DNA of 50,372 bases, from NCBI RefSeq assembly GCF_001421245.1, contig NZ_LMKE01000014.1, positions 17,379 through 67,750 on the forward strand. The letters run 5' to 3'. The translations under genes were made by a program, and so were the position numbers. This document shows positions 28,618 through 37,339 of this stretch, in pieces. The stretch comes from Sphingomonas sp. Leaf10 (GTDB taxonomy: Bacteria; Pseudomonadota; Alphaproteobacteria; Sphingomonadales; Sphingomonadaceae). Numbering within the stretch: the first letter of the stretch is position 1; each line of letters begins with the position of its first letter. The notes under the pieces were generated by a model. That model ran no database searches. It was given only the letters and a program-made list of their open reading frames with translations, and was not told where the DNA came from.

Positions 28618-28997
28618 AAGCGCGGGTCGATCCGGCCTTCGCGCGCGCCACGCTTATATTCGAGCGCGATCAACATGCCCTTGGCGATGCGCAGGCTGCC
28701 GACGACGCCCAAAATGGTCAGCGGCACCCATAGCAGCACATGGACCCACCATGGCGGACCGGCGGCAAGTTCCAGCCAGATGGCGAGGATGGTGATGATC
28801 GTGCCGATGCCGAGCGTCAGGAACGCCGCCGGCCCGTCACCGACATTGAACGCGGCGAAATCAAGGCCACAGACCGAACAGCGATCGGCAAAGGCGACGG
28901 GACTGCGGAACAGGGTCGGTGCGGCGCAACGCGGGCACAGGCCGCGCACGCCGCAATCGAAGGGCGCGGGACCGCCTGCGCCCGGTTGATCGGGCAT
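28614..28997 (-). CDS. DUF983 family protein
   Basis: Small membrane protein commonly encoded between ctaE and SURF1; its role in oxidase biogenesis is suspected but not settled. The 127-residue protein has two CxxC motifs (LCPRC and CSVCGLDF, about 20-45) resembling a zinc ribbon, followed by two hydrophobic segments (about 55-75 and 80-100). The start at 28997 overlaps the ctaE stop by one base (TGATG), and its stop overlaps the SURF1 start by four, so all three are translationally coupled. Confidence 0.9.
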   Translation of the reverse strand: MPDQPGAGGPAPFDCGVRGLCPRCAAPTLFRSPVAFADRCSVCGLDFAAFNVGDGPAAFLTLGIGTIITILAIWLELAAGPPWWVHVLLWVPLTILGVVGSLRIAKGMLIALEYKRGAREGRIDPRL

Positions 28998-29914
28998 CAG
29001 CCGCCGTGGATCGGCGCGCCCCAGCCGCCCCACACATAGATGACGACGAACAGGAACAACCACACCACGTCGACGAAGTGCCAATACCATGCCGCCGCTT
29101 CGAACCCGAAATGCTGCTTGGGCGTAAAGTCGCCCTGATAGGCGCGGATCAGGTTGACCGCGAGGAAGATGGTGCCGACCAGCACGTGGAAGCCATGGAA
29201 CCCGGTCGCCATGTAGAAGGCGGCGCCATAGTTCAGACCTTTGAACGGCATCGGCGCATGGATATACTCATAGGCCTGGATGCACGAGAACAGCGCGCCG
29301 AGGATGACGGTCAGCCACAGCCCCTTCTTGACGCCGTCATTCTCGCCCACGCCGATCGCGCCCCAAAGCCCCTTCAGCGCGCCACCACGCTGGTTGTGGA
29401 TCAGCGCATGATGCGCCCATGTCACGGTGGTGCCCGACAGCAGCAGGATGAAGGTATTGAGCAGCGGCAGTTCGAAGGCGTTGAGCACTTCGAGGCCCGC
29501 CGGCGGCCATTGCGCGGCGACGGCGGTGTTGCCCGCCTCGATCAGCGAGACGCCGTCTTCGTGATTATACTGGATCGCGGCGGGGAAGAGCGAGAAGTCG
29601 AACCACGACCAGAACCAGCCGACGAAGAACATCACTTCGGACGCGATGAACAGGATCATGCCGTAGCGCAGGTGAAGCTGCACCACCGGCGTATGGTCGC
29701 CCGCCTTCGATTCGCGGATCACGTCGGCCCACCAGAAGCCCATGCAGGCGAGCGTAGCGATCAGCCCGGCCCCGAACACGAACCCGCCGAGCGGCGCTTC
29801 GTTCAGATACATCACGCCGCCCGCCGCCATCATGAAGGCGGCCATCGAACTGGCGAGCGGCCAGATGCTGGGGGGCAGGATATGAAAATCGTGGTTCTTC
29901 GCGCCTGCCATCAT
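28997..29914 (-). CDS. ctaE: Cytochrome c oxidase subunit III
   Basis: Integral-membrane subunit that stabilises the A-type oxidase. The 305-residue protein (two adjacent ATGs at its start) opens with GAKNHDFHILPPSIWPL, then has seven hydrophobic helices. Family motifs include LRYGMILFIASEVMFFVGWFWSWF (read in parts, about 83-106), WAHHALIHNQRG, ATGFHGFHVLVGTIFL with the conserved His/Phe, and the terminal AAWYWHFVDVVWLFLFVVIY region. It is about 30 residues longer than typical because of a central loop (about 115-135). A 49-bp gap separates it from cox11 upstream. Confidence 0.96.
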   Translation of the reverse strand: MMAGAKNHDFHILPPSIWPLASSMAAFMMAAGGVMYLNEAPLGGFVFGAGLIATLACMGFWWADVIRESKAGDHTPVVQLHLRYGMILFIASEVMFFVGWFWSWFDFSLFPAAIQYNHEDGVSLIEAGNTAVAAQWPPAGLEVLNAFELPLLNTFILLLSGTTVTWAHHALIHNQRGGALKGLWGAIGVGENDGVKKGLWLTVILGALFSCIQAYEYIHAPMPFKGLNYGAAFYMATGFHGFHVLVGTIFLAVNLIRAYQGDFTPKQHFGFEAAAWYWHFVDVVWLFLFVVIYVWGGWGAPIHGG

Positions 29915-29963
29915 CCGTCCCTAAGCTGTTCGCGCCTTTTGCGGAGCGTGTTTGCGCGCGATC

Positions 29964-30497
29964 CTAGCTCTTCGTCGCGCCCGAATCCACCGGGTAAAAT
30001 GTGTAGGATAGGGTGATTGCGCGAATGTCCTTCGCATCGGGGTCGTCGTGGATCTTGGGATCGACGAAGAAGATGACCGGCATGCGCACCTTCTCACCCG
30101 GCTGCAGCGTCTGCTCGGTGAAGCAGAAGCACTGGATTTTCGTGAAATATTTGCCCGCCTGACTGGGCGTCACGTTGAAGGTGGCGGTGCCGGTGACCGG
30201 GCGGTCGGACAGGTTCTTCGCGGTGAAGAACGCCATGTCGCGCGCGCCGATATCGACGGTTTCGGACGCGCGCTCGGGCCTGAATTCCCATCCCAACGCC
30301 GGATTGGTATTGGTGTCGAAGCGCACCACGACCTTGTCACCGATGCCGCCGGGGGCCTGTTGCCCGCGCTGGGTGGTGCCGTTGAAGCCGGTCACCTGAC
30401 AGAACATGCGGTACAGCGGCACGCTGGCGAACCCGACCCCGGTCATGCCGACCACCGCCGCCACCGCCATCAACGCGACCCGCAGATTGCGGGTCAT
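29964..30497 (-). CDS. ctaG: Cytochrome c oxidase assembly protein CtaG/Cox11
   Basis: Periplasm-facing copper chaperone delivering Cu to the CuB site of subunit I. The 177-residue protein has an N-terminal anchor (about 5-25) followed by VPLYRMFCQVTGFNGTTQ (conserved, Cys near 33), and the copper-binding CFCFTEQTLQPGE (about 120-132) in a beta-sandwich domain; FFVDP and ITLSYTF near the end are also typical. The ATG overlaps the stop of the 44-residue gene upstream. The start at 30497 fits the anchor; longer reading overlaps ctaB. Confidence 0.95.
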   Translation of the reverse strand: MTRNLRVALMAVAAVVGMTGVGFASVPLYRMFCQVTGFNGTTQRGQQAPGGIGDKVVVRFDTNTNPALGWEFRPERASETVDIGARDMAFFTAKNLSDRPVTGTATFNVTPSQAGKYFTKIQCFCFTEQTLQPGEKVRMPVIFFVDPKIHDDPDAKDIRAITLSYTFYPVDSGATKS

Positions 30498-30628
30498 GCG
30501 CCCATTCCCGCCTGAATCTTCACGATCGTGATCGCGAACAACAGCACGACGAAGCCGCCGAGCAGCCACGCCATTACCTTTGCCCGTTCGCGCTGCCGGG
30601 CGCGGATGCGGTCGTCCTGTTCGCTCAT
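30494..30628 (-). CDS. Small single-span membrane protein between ctaB and ctaG
   Basis: 44 residues: a charged N-terminus ([17 protein letters not shown]) then one hydrophobic helix (about 19-39). Its start overlaps the ctaB stop and its stop overlaps the ctaG start, both by ATGA, so it is certainly translated with its neighbours if at all. Many alphaproteobacteria have a short gene of this kind here (sometimes called CoxF-like); its role in oxidase assembly is inferred from position. Confidence 0.8.
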   Translation of the reverse strand: MSEQDDRIRARQRERAKVMAWLLGGFVVLLFAITIVKIQAGMGA

Positions 30629-31524
30629 GCCAAAATCCACCGATCGGCGACCAGTGCGCCGAAGATCGCAAAGAGATACAGGATCGAGAAGGCGAAGAGC
30701 CGCTTTTCGGGCTTCATCTTGTCGTCCTGCCGCGTCGAACGCACCGCGACCTGCACCGCCAGCAGCCCGAAGGTCGCGGTCAGCAGGCAGGCGGCGACGC
30801 CATAGATCGCACCGGTCAGCCCTAGCGGCCACGGCGCCACCGCGACCGCAGCCATGGGGATGGTGTAGAGGCCGATCTGGGTCCGTGTCGTGCGCTCACC
30901 CGCCACCACCGGCAGCATCGGCACGCCGGCGTTGGCGTAATCGGTCTTCACGAACAGCGCCAACGCCCAGAAATGCGGCGGCGTCCACAGGAAGACGAGG
31001 CAGAACAGCAGGAACGGCAGCAGCGCGACATCGCCGGTCGCAGCCGCCCAGCCGATCAGCGGCGGAAACGCGCCCGCCGCCCCGCCGATGACGATATTCT
31101 GCGGCGTCCGACGCTTCAGCCACACGGTATAGACCAGCACGTAGAACAGGATCGACACGGTCAGGATTGCGGCGGCGGCCAGGTTCACCGCCAACCCCAT
31201 CAGCACGACCGAAAAGATCGACAGGCCGACGCCGAAATGCAGCGCCGATTGCCGATCCATCCGACCGGCGGGGAGCGGCCGCCCCTGCGTCCGCTTCATC
31301 TTCGCGTCGAGATCGGCTTCGTACCACTGGTTCAGCGCACCCGCCGCCCCGGCGCCCAGCGCGATGCACAGCACGGCGGTGAAGCCGATCACCGGATGGA
31401 TCGCGACCGGCGCGGCCAGCATGCCGCACAGCCCGGTAAAGACGACCAGCGTCATCACTCGCGGCTTGGTAAGGGCAAGGAAATCGCGCCAGTCGGCGGG
31501 CAGGGTGATCGTCTGCGCGGTCAT
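30625..31524 (-). CDS. ctaB: Protoheme IX farnesyltransferase (heme o synthase)
   Basis: UbiA-family membrane prenyltransferase that adds a farnesyl group to heme b to make heme o, the precursor of heme a. The 299-residue protein opens [23 protein letters not shown], with the standard TKPRVM segment near residue 20. The first Asp-rich motif is [20 protein letters not shown] (about 67-86), and a second polar loop [17 protein letters not shown] lies near 190-206. About eight hydrophobic segments are visible. The ATG at 31524 was chosen over an upstream in-frame codon because it starts the conserved region. It heads the oxidase-assembly operon on the minus strand. Confidence 0.95.
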   Translation of the reverse strand: MTAQTITLPADWRDFLALTKPRVMTLVVFTGLCGMLAAPVAIHPVIGFTAVLCIALGAGAAGALNQWYEADLDAKMKRTQGRPLPAGRMDRQSALHFGVGLSIFSVVLMGLAVNLAAAAILTVSILFYVLVYTVWLKRRTPQNIVIGGAAGAFPPLIGWAAATGDVALLPFLLFCLVFLWTPPHFWALALFVKTDYANAGVPMLPVVAGERTTRTQIGLYTIPMAAVAVAPWPLGLTGAIYGVAACLLTATFGLLAVQVAVRSTRQDDKMKPEKRLFAFSILYLFAIFGALVADRWILA

Positions 31525-31613
31525 TGCCGTCGTATAGGCGGTTGTGGGAGCCGGGGAAAGCACTGCCCGCCCCGTCCTGTCAGCAAAACTCGACATGACG
31601 AACCGGTGCGATC

Positions 31614-32375
31614 CTATCGCCGCCGCATCTGTTGCCGCAATTTACCCGGCATCCACCGCGCGGCGAAGCGCATCCGTTTGGCGGTGGGGCCGACCGGTGT
31701 GTGGATGCTGTCGCCATGCACCGCGTCCCACGCCGCCTGCGCCACCACCGCGACGGGGGTGAACTCCAGCCCCGCCGCGCGCACTTGCTGCCGGACATTA
31801 TAGTTGCTGCCGACCAGCGACGCGTCGAGCAGCGGCGTATCGATGAAGCCCGGCATCAGCGAGCGCACGCGGATGCCGTCCGCCGCCCATTCGCCGTCGA
31901 GCGCCTCGGTCAGCCCACGCACCCCGAACTTCGTCGCCGAATAGACCGCCGCCCCCGCCGTTCCGTAAATCCCCGCCGCCGATGCGGTGTTGAGCAGGCA
32001 ACCGCCGCTCGCCTTCAGGAACGGGTGGCTCGCATGGGCGCCATGGATCACCCCGGTCAGGTTGACCGCGATCGTCCGTTCGATCGTGGCGGCAGTCATC
32101 TCTGCGAACACCCCGCCGGCGGCGATGCCGGCATTGTTGAACAGCACGTCGATGCCCCCGCCCCCCGCAAAACGGCCAAGGGGCGCATCCCATGCGGCGC
32201 GATCGGTCACGTCGAACACGAACGTCGCCGCACCGCCCGGCAACAATGCCGCCGTCTCCGCCAGCCCGGCGGCATTCACGTCCGCCAGGCCGATCCGCCA
32301 GCCGCGCGCGGCAAACAGTTGCGCCACCGCCCGCCCGATGCCCGACCCGCCGCCGGTGATGAAGATCGCTGTCAT
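31614..32375 (-). CDS. SDR family oxidoreductase
   Basis: Short-chain dehydrogenase/reductase, 253 residues, cytosolic. It has TGGGSGIG (7-14), an Asp in ADVN (about 31-34) that suggests NAD(H), NNAG (80-83), Ser132 in NTASAAG, and catalytic Y145-x-x-x-K149. The C-terminus is basic ([12 protein letters not shown]). The ATG at 32375 fits the Rossmann start; the longer in-frame reading begins in the mfd end. It lies 42 bp downstream of the Mfd-type gene and 89 bp upstream of ctaB on the same strand. Substrate is unknown. Confidence 0.87.
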   Translation of the reverse strand: MTAIFITGGGSGIGRAVAQLFAARGWRIGLADVNAAGLAETAALLPGGAATFVFDVTDRAAWDAPLGRFAGGGGIDVLFNNAGIAAGGVFAEMTAATIERTIAVNLTGVIHGAHASHPFLKASGGCLLNTASAAGIYGTAGAAVYSATKFGVRGLTEALDGEWAADGIRVRSLMPGFIDTPLLDASLVGSNYNVRQQVRAAGLEFTPVAVVAQAAWDAVHGDSIHTPVGPTAKRMRFAARWMPGKLRQQMRRR

Positions 32376-32417
32376 CCCCGCAACATCCGCCAGGATCGGC
32401 ACCGACGCCAGCGGTTT

Positions 32418-35400
32418 TCAGACCGCCACCGTCTCCAGCACGTCGCGCACCTTGGTCAGCCGTTCGCCGGCGTCGTCGATCCGCGTCGGCATGATCCAGC
32501 GCCCGTTCTTTTCGGTCAGCCCGTCGATATCGGGCACCGCGCCCCCGCCCTGCGGTGTCAGCGCGATGGCGGCAGGTCCGGCATCGACCTTCGCCACCGC
32601 CGCCGCCTGCGCCAGCAAACGGATACGCGCCAGATCGATCAACAGCCGCGCTTCCTCGGGCAGGGCACCGAACCGGTCCTCCAGTTCCTCCTCGAACGCA
32701 TCGAGCGCACCTTCGCTTTCGATCCGTGCCAACCGGCCGTACAGGACCAGCCGCACCTCGGTCTCTGGAATCCACGTTTCCGGCAGCCGCCCGGCGATGC
32801 CGAGATGCAGTTCGGGCACGACCCGGTCGACCACCTCGCCGCGCGCCGCACGCAACGCACGACCGAGCAGATATTGATACAGGTCAATGCCGATCAGCTT
32901 CATATGCCCGGCCTGTGCCTCGCCGACCAGATCGCCCGCCCCGCGCAGGTCGAGGTCGCGCGCACTGATCGCAAACCCCGCACCCAGCCGGTCGAACGCC
33001 TGCAACGTCCGCAACCGCTTCAGCGTCGCCTCGGCGATCGCATGGTCGGGGTCGGTCAGCAGCAATATCTGCCCGCGCCGCCCGCCGCGCCCTACCCGCC
33101 CGCGCAACTGGTGCAGCTGCGACAGGCCGAACCGGTCGGCATGGTGGACGATCATCGTGTTGGCGCGCGGCACGTCCAGCCCGGCCTCGATGATGTTGGT
33201 CGCCAGCAGCACGTCACCCTCGCCATTGGCAAAACCGACCATCGCCGCGTCGATCTCCGCCGCCGGCATCTTGCCATGCGCGACGGTCAGCGTCAGTTCG
33301 GGCGCCAGCTTGCGCAGTCGTGCCTCCAGCGGTTCGATATCCTCGATGCGCGGCACCACGACGAAGCTTTGCCCACCGCGCGTGCGTTCGCGCAGCAATG
33401 CGGTGCGCACCGTCACCTCGTCGAAATTGGTCACCGCCGTCCGGATCGGCTGGCGCAGCGCCGGCGGGGTGGCGAGGACCGAGAGTTGCTGCAACCCGAT
33501 CAGCGCGCTTTGCAACGTGCGCGGGATCGGCGTCGCCGACAGCGTCATGACATGGTCGGACAGTTCGCGAAGCTTCGCCTTGTCCTTCGCGCCGAAACGC
33601 TGTTCCTCATCGATCACCACCAGCGCGAGGTCGTGATAGTCGACGCCCTTGCCCGCCACCGCCTGCGTCCCGATCACGACGCCGATCGATCCGTCGGCAA
33701 GGCCCGCCTTGACCCGCTTCTTCTCCGCCGCATCGGACAGGCGCGACAGGCCGGTGACCTCGATCCCTGTCCCCTCGAAGCGGCGACGGAAGGTTTCGAC
33801 ATGCTGGCGCACCAGCACCGTGGTCGGCGCGGCGATGGCGACCTGCCGCCCCGACAGCGCGACGATCGCGGCGGCACGCAGCGCGACCTCGGTCTTGCCA
33901 TAGCCGACATCGCCGATCACCAGCCGGTCCATCGGCCGCCCCGCCGCCAGATCGGCGCGGGCAGCGGCGATGGCGCGCGCCTGATCGGGGGTCTCGGTGA
34001 ACGGAAAGCCGGCGGCAAAGCGTTCATAGGCGGCAATATCCGCCTCGATCGGCGCCACCTCGATCGCGTCGCGCTCCGCCGCGATCGCCGCCAGTTCGCG
34101 CGCGCTCTCGGCAATCGCCGCGTCGATCGCGCCGCGCCGCTTCTGCCAGCTCGACCCGTCGAGCGCGTCGAGGCTCACCGCATCGCCATCCGCGCCATAG
34201 CGCCAGATGCGATCCGCCTCCACCACCGGCACCAGCCGTCGTGCGCCCTTGGCATATTCGAGCACGATCGCATCGCCCGCTTCCTCGCCCGGCAACTGCT
34301 CCAGCCCGACGATGCGGCCGATACCGAAATCCTCGTGCACGATCACGTCGCCGACACGCAGTTCGCCCGCCTCCGCAAACAGCGGATTGGCGCTCGCCGC
34401 CGCCAGTTCGTCGCCGCGCGCCCGCCCGCCGAGCAGGTCGCCGCCCGCGACCACCGTCACCCCGTCCGCCACGAAACCGCGATCGATCGGTGCGGTCAGC
34501 AGCATCGCGCTGCCCGGTTCGGCGCGGACCGCCTCGTCCCATGCGTCGATTGTCACCGGCTCGGTCCGGCCGAGCGTCGCCAGCCGCTTGCGCAGGAAGC
34601 GCAGGTCGCGCGGACTACCCGCCAGTACCAGCCGCCCGCCGTCGAGCACCTCGCGCGCGAACTTGCCGAACGCGCGGGCCGGCGCGCGGTGGGTGACGAA
34701 GCGCGGCGGCGCCGGTTCGTCCTTGGGGAGGCCGATCCGGTCGCGCTCCTTGAGCAACGCCTCCCAAGCCTGCCGGTCGACCAGCGTCGCCGCATCGCGC
34801 CGCCGCCGCCGGGTCGCATCCTCGGCCAGATCGAGGAACCGTGCGCGCCGCCGCTCGGCATCGGGGTCCATCGCCACCGCCGCCCCCGGCAGATGGTCGA
34901 GCAGCGACACGCCCTTCATCGTCACCGGTTCGGCCGCGCGACCGATCGTCACCTCGCCCAAATCGGTGTCGCCGCGCTGCGTTACCGGATCATAGCTGCG
35001 GATCGTGGTGATCGCGCCGTCCGCCACGGTCACCCGGATCGGGCAGATCGCATCGGCGGGAAAGATATCGACCACCCCGCCGCGCACCGCGACCTCGCCC
35101 GGTTCGTCGACCCGATCGTCGACCACATAACCCAGTTCGACCGCGCGGTCGGCGAAGTCGGCCATGTCGATCGCATCGCCGATTCGCAGCACCGGCGGGG
35201 CGGCGTCGAAATCTTCCGGGGTGGCGATGCGCAGTGCCGTCGCCTCGGGCGCGGTGATGCAGGCGACGCGCCGTTTGGTCACCGACGCCATGCGCAACCG
35301 CCGCAGCGCCGCGACGCGCGCCCCGGCATTGCCGGGCGAAGCAGGCGCATCGTCGCCGGGCAACGCGTCGCTGGCCGGCAGATACACGACATCCGCCCCC

Positions 35401-35567
35401 GGCGCGAACGCCGTCAGTGCCGCGGCGATCGCGCCGGCGCGGGTCTCGTCGCTCGCCACGAACAGCACCGGGCGTTTCGCGACCTCCACCGCCAGGCATG
35501 CCGCGATCGGACCGATCGCATGCTCCCCCGTATCAGGACGATCGGGGGCGGCGGTGGTGTTCGGCAT
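32418..35567 (-). CDS. mfd: Mfd-type transcription-repair coupling factor / DEAD-box helicase
   Basis: Superfamily 2 translocase with Mfd architecture, which removes stalled RNA polymerase and recruits UvrA. The 1049-residue protein shows the UvrB-like N-terminus (VVYLPASDALPGDDAP), an AVRGGVVDIFPADA segment, a CarD-like RNA-polymerase-binding domain (ELRVGDVIVHEDFGIGRIVG to SLDALDGSSWQKRR), Walker A GDVGYGKTE, DEEQ box VIDEEQRFGA, motif III ATPIPRTL, and motif VI QLRGRVGRGG, then a TRCF C-terminal domain. It is about 100 residues shorter than common Mfd, and motifs are rather divergent (GDVGYG for GDVGFG), so it may be a second, Mfd-like paralogue. Start at 35567 or 35654 is uncertain. Confidence 0.8.
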   Translation of the reverse strand: MPNTTAAPDRPDTGEHAIGPIAACLAVEVAKRPVLFVASDETRAGAIAAALTAFAPGADVVYLPASDALPGDDAPASPGNAGARVAALRRLRMASVTKRRVACITAPEATALRIATPEDFDAAPPVLRIGDAIDMADFADRAVELGYVVDDRVDEPGEVAVRGGVVDIFPADAICPIRVTVADGAITTIRSYDPVTQRGDTDLGEVTIGRAAEPVTMKGVSLLDHLPGAAVAMDPDAERRRARFLDLAEDATRRRRRDAATLVDRQAWEALLKERDRIGLPKDEPAPPRFVTHRAPARAFGKFAREVLDGGRLVLAGSPRDLRFLRKRLATLGRTEPVTIDAWDEAVRAEPGSAMLLTAPIDRGFVADGVTVVAGGDLLGGRARGDELAAASANPLFAEAGELRVGDVIVHEDFGIGRIVGLEQLPGEEAGDAIVLEYAKGARRLVPVVEADRIWRYGADGDAVSLDALDGSSWQKRRGAIDAAIAESARELAAIAAERDAIEVAPIEADIAAYERFAAGFPFTETPDQARAIAAARADLAAGRPMDRLVIGDVGYGKTEVALRAAAIVALSGRQVAIAAPTTVLVRQHVETFRRRFEGTGIEVTGLSRLSDAAEKKRVKAGLADGSIGVVIGTQAVAGKGVDYHDLALVVIDEEQRFGAKDKAKLRELSDHVMTLSATPIPRTLQSALIGLQQLSVLATPPALRQPIRTAVTNFDEVTVRTALLRERTRGGQSFVVVPRIEDIEPLEARLRKLAPELTLTVAHGKMPAAEIDAAMVGFANGEGDVLLATNIIEAGLDVPRANTMIVHHADRFGLSQLHQLRGRVGRGGRRGQILLLTDPDHAIAEATLKRLRTLQAFDRLGAGFAISARDLDLRGAGDLVGEAQAGHMKLIGIDLYQYLLGRALRAARGEVVDRVVPELHLGIAGRLPETWIPETEVRLVLYGRLARIESEGALDAFEEELEDRFGALPEEARLLIDLARIRLLAQAAAVAKVDAGPAAIALTPQGGGAVPDIDGLTEKNGRWIMPTRIDDAGERLTKVRDVLETVAV

Positions 35568-35702
35568 GGCGGAGTTCCCGGCAAGGCCCGGATATCGGGC
35601 GGAGAACTCTTTGAACGAAGCGTCTGCCGCGTCCGTTCCTGCGGCCTGTCGCATGGCAAGCGCCGCTGCTATGCAGGCGACACCGCCGGTCCGCCGGCCC
35701 TG

Positions 35703-35707
35703 TGGAG
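35703..35707 (+). promoter_or_regulatory. Shine-Dalgarno site of the TraB/GumN gene
   Basis: TGGAG ends 6 bases before the ATG at 35714. This favours 35714 over the GTG at 35702 and the ATG at 35708, which would overlap or abut the site. Confidence 0.6.
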
Positions 35708-35713
35708 ATGTCG

Positions 35714-36649
35714 ATGTCCTCGATCCTGCTGCGCTTCGGCGCCGCGTTCAGCCTGATGACCGCCCTGCCCGCCATGGCGCAGACCGCACCGGCCCCGGTT
35801 GCCGAAACCCCGGCTTCCGACCCCGCCGCCGCGACTTCGCGCGACGCCGATCCGGCATTGTGGGTGGTCAAGGACAAGGACACGACCATCTATCTGTTCG
35901 GGACGATCCACGTCCTGAAACCCGGCCTGTCGTGGTTCGACGAAGCGGTGAAGACCGCGTTCGACAAATCGAACGAGGTCGTGCTCGAAATCCCGATGCC
36001 GACGCCTGAACAGGCGCAGGCGGCGGTGATGAAGTCCGCCGTCAACGTGACCGGCCCGAAGCTGAGCGAAAAACTCCCCGCCGCCGAACGCGAAGCCTAT
36101 ACCAAGGCGGTCGCCGATGCCGGCTTGCCGGCCGGGGCGCTCGAACAGCTCGACCCGTGGTTCGCCGCCTCGACGCTGACGCTCGTGACGTTGCAGAAGC
36201 AGGGCTATGACCCGCAGAGCGGCGCCGAGCAGACGATTTCGCAGGCTGCGAAGGTCGCGGGCAAGCCGGTCACCGGGCTGGAGACGCTCGAACAGCAATT
36301 CGGCTTTTTCGATGCGCTGTCCGACGCCGCGCAGGTCACGTTCCTAAGCGAAACGATCAAGGAACTGCCGACCGCGGGCGAACAGGTCGACAAGATGGTC
36401 GACCAATGGGCCAAGGGCGATCCCGCCGCGCTCGCCGCGACGATGAACGAGGACATGACCGTTTCGCCCGAACTGCGCCGCGTCCTGCTGACCGATCGCA
36501 ATGCCCGCTGGGCCAAGTGGATCGGGGAACGGATGAAGCGCCCCGGCACCGTCTTCGTCGCCGTCGGCGCCGGGCATCTGGCCGGCACCGGCAGCGTGCA
36601 GGACGCGCTCAAGCGCTACAAGCTGCGCGCGACGCGGGTTAAGTACTGA
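35714..36649 (+). CDS. TraB/GumN family exported protein
   Basis: Member of the TraB/PrgY/GumN (EreA-like) superfamily, probably a periplasmic hydrolase or metalloprotease-like protein of uncertain role; gumN lies in the Xanthomonas xanthan cluster. The 311-residue protein begins with a signal peptide (1-23, ending PAMAQ), a short Pro/Ala linker, then the signature YLFGTIHVLKPG (about 59-70), VVLEIPMP, a middle GLETLEQQF segment (about 190-198) and the C-terminal FVAVGAGHLAGTGSV (about 282-296) with the conserved GxxH. Transcribed divergently from the Mfd gene with about 146 bp between. No operon partners. Confidence 0.88.
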   Translation: MSSILLRFGAAFSLMTALPAMAQTAPAPVAETPASDPAAATSRDADPALWVVKDKDTTIYLFGTIHVLKPGLSWFDEAVKTAFDKSNEVVLEIPMPTPEQAQAAVMKSAVNVTGPKLSEKLPAAEREAYTKAVADAGLPAGALEQLDPWFAASTLTLVTLQKQGYDPQSGAEQTISQAAKVAGKPVTGLETLEQQFGFFDALSDAAQVTFLSETIKELPTAGEQVDKMVDQWAKGDPAALAATMNEDMTVSPELRRVLLTDRNARWAKWIGERMKRPGTVFVAVGAGHLAGTGSVQDALKRYKLRATRVKY

Positions 36650-36657
36650 ACCATCGA

Positions 36658-36766
36658 CTCCCCTCCCTGAAAGGGAGGGGCCGGGGGTGGGTAGGCCCGC
36701 GAGGGAGGGTGAGCGCTCCACAACCGGCCAACCCACCCCAACCCCTCCTTGTCAGGGAGGGGAGTA
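36658..36766. repeat. Palindromic intergenic repeat, family B copy 1
   Basis: Inverted arms of about 39 bp: 36658-36696 and 36727-36766. Shared core is CTCCCCTCCCT...GGGAGGGG then GGGTGGG and GGCC. It lies just after the TraB/GumN gene, and a related single arm recurs at 43391-43437. It may act as a transcription stop. Confidence 0.8.
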
Positions 36767-36785
36767 AAGCCGCCCCAACAAGAAA

Positions 36786-36813
36786 ACGGCCGGCGGATCG
36801 CTCCGCCGGCCGT
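36786..36813 (-). terminator. Terminator of the small lipoprotein gene
   Basis: A perfect 12-bp stem (ACGGCCGGCGGA / TCCGCCGGCCGT, 4-nt loop). On the minus strand it is followed by UUUUCUUGUU, so it works for the gene at 36866-37249. Confidence 0.85.
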
Positions 36814-36865
36814 CAGGCATATGTCACGACAACGGCCCGGAAGGGAGCCGCCATCGGTAATCGGA

Positions 36866-37249
36866 TCAGGCGTTGCAGGCCTGCGCCGCCTTGCCCGGCT
36901 GGGTCAGGGTGATTGTCTTGGGCGTACCGGTCAGGCTGTAACCACCCTCGGCGGTCAGCGGCTTGCCCTTTTCCTCGGCCTTCAGGCGGACGGGCATTTC
37001 GCCCTGCTTGGCGCGGAAGTTCGCCTGCGTTTCGCCTTCGAAGAAGTCGACATAGACGAGGCTGTTGTCCTTGCAACGGAACGTCACGCTGGCCTTGACG
37101 GGCGGGGGTAGTTCCACCGGGGCACGGTTGGCGAGCTGCGATGCCAGCGGATCGGGCGCGCGCGTGTCGAGCTGCTCCGGCTGCGACTGACCACAGGCCG
37201 AAAGGGCGAAGGCCGCGGCGGAGGCGGCGAGGAGAAGGGGGTGCTTCAT
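36866..37249 (-). CDS. Small lipoprotein, possible MliC-like domain
   Basis: Predicted lipoprotein of 127 residues. The ATG at 37249 gives a standard lipoprotein signal with lipobox LSAC (Cys19), a Pro-rich linker (about 25-53), then a compact C-terminal domain (about 55-127) with one cysteine near its start (FRCKDNS) and one near its end (AQACNA). The spacing, the strand-rich pattern and GYSLTGTPKTITL resemble the MliC/lysozyme-inhibitor fold, which also uses a terminal disulphide, but similarity is weak and the call is tentative. Monocistronic, with its own terminator. Confidence 0.65.
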   Translation of the reverse strand: MKHPLLLAASAAAFALSACGQSQPEQLDTRAPDPLASQLANRAPVELPPPVKASVTFRCKDNSLVYVDFFEGETQANFRAKQGEMPVRLKAEEKGKPLTAEGGYSLTGTPKTITLTQPGKAAQACNA

Positions 37250-37339
37250 AGGATTTAAGCCGTTCGCAAACGCAAACGTTTTCGTCAAGCAGGGTTGTGC
37301 GCCGCGCAACGAAGGTTCGTCGCGGCGCGGCACAGGCGT

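Noticed and set aside
31632..35756. Very long plus-strand ORF (1374 residues) opposite the Mfd and SDR genes
   Set aside because: It is an antisense shadow: rich in Arg, Gln, His and Asp with no domain, while the minus strand encodes clear SDR and Mfd motifs. Long shadow frames are common at high G+C.
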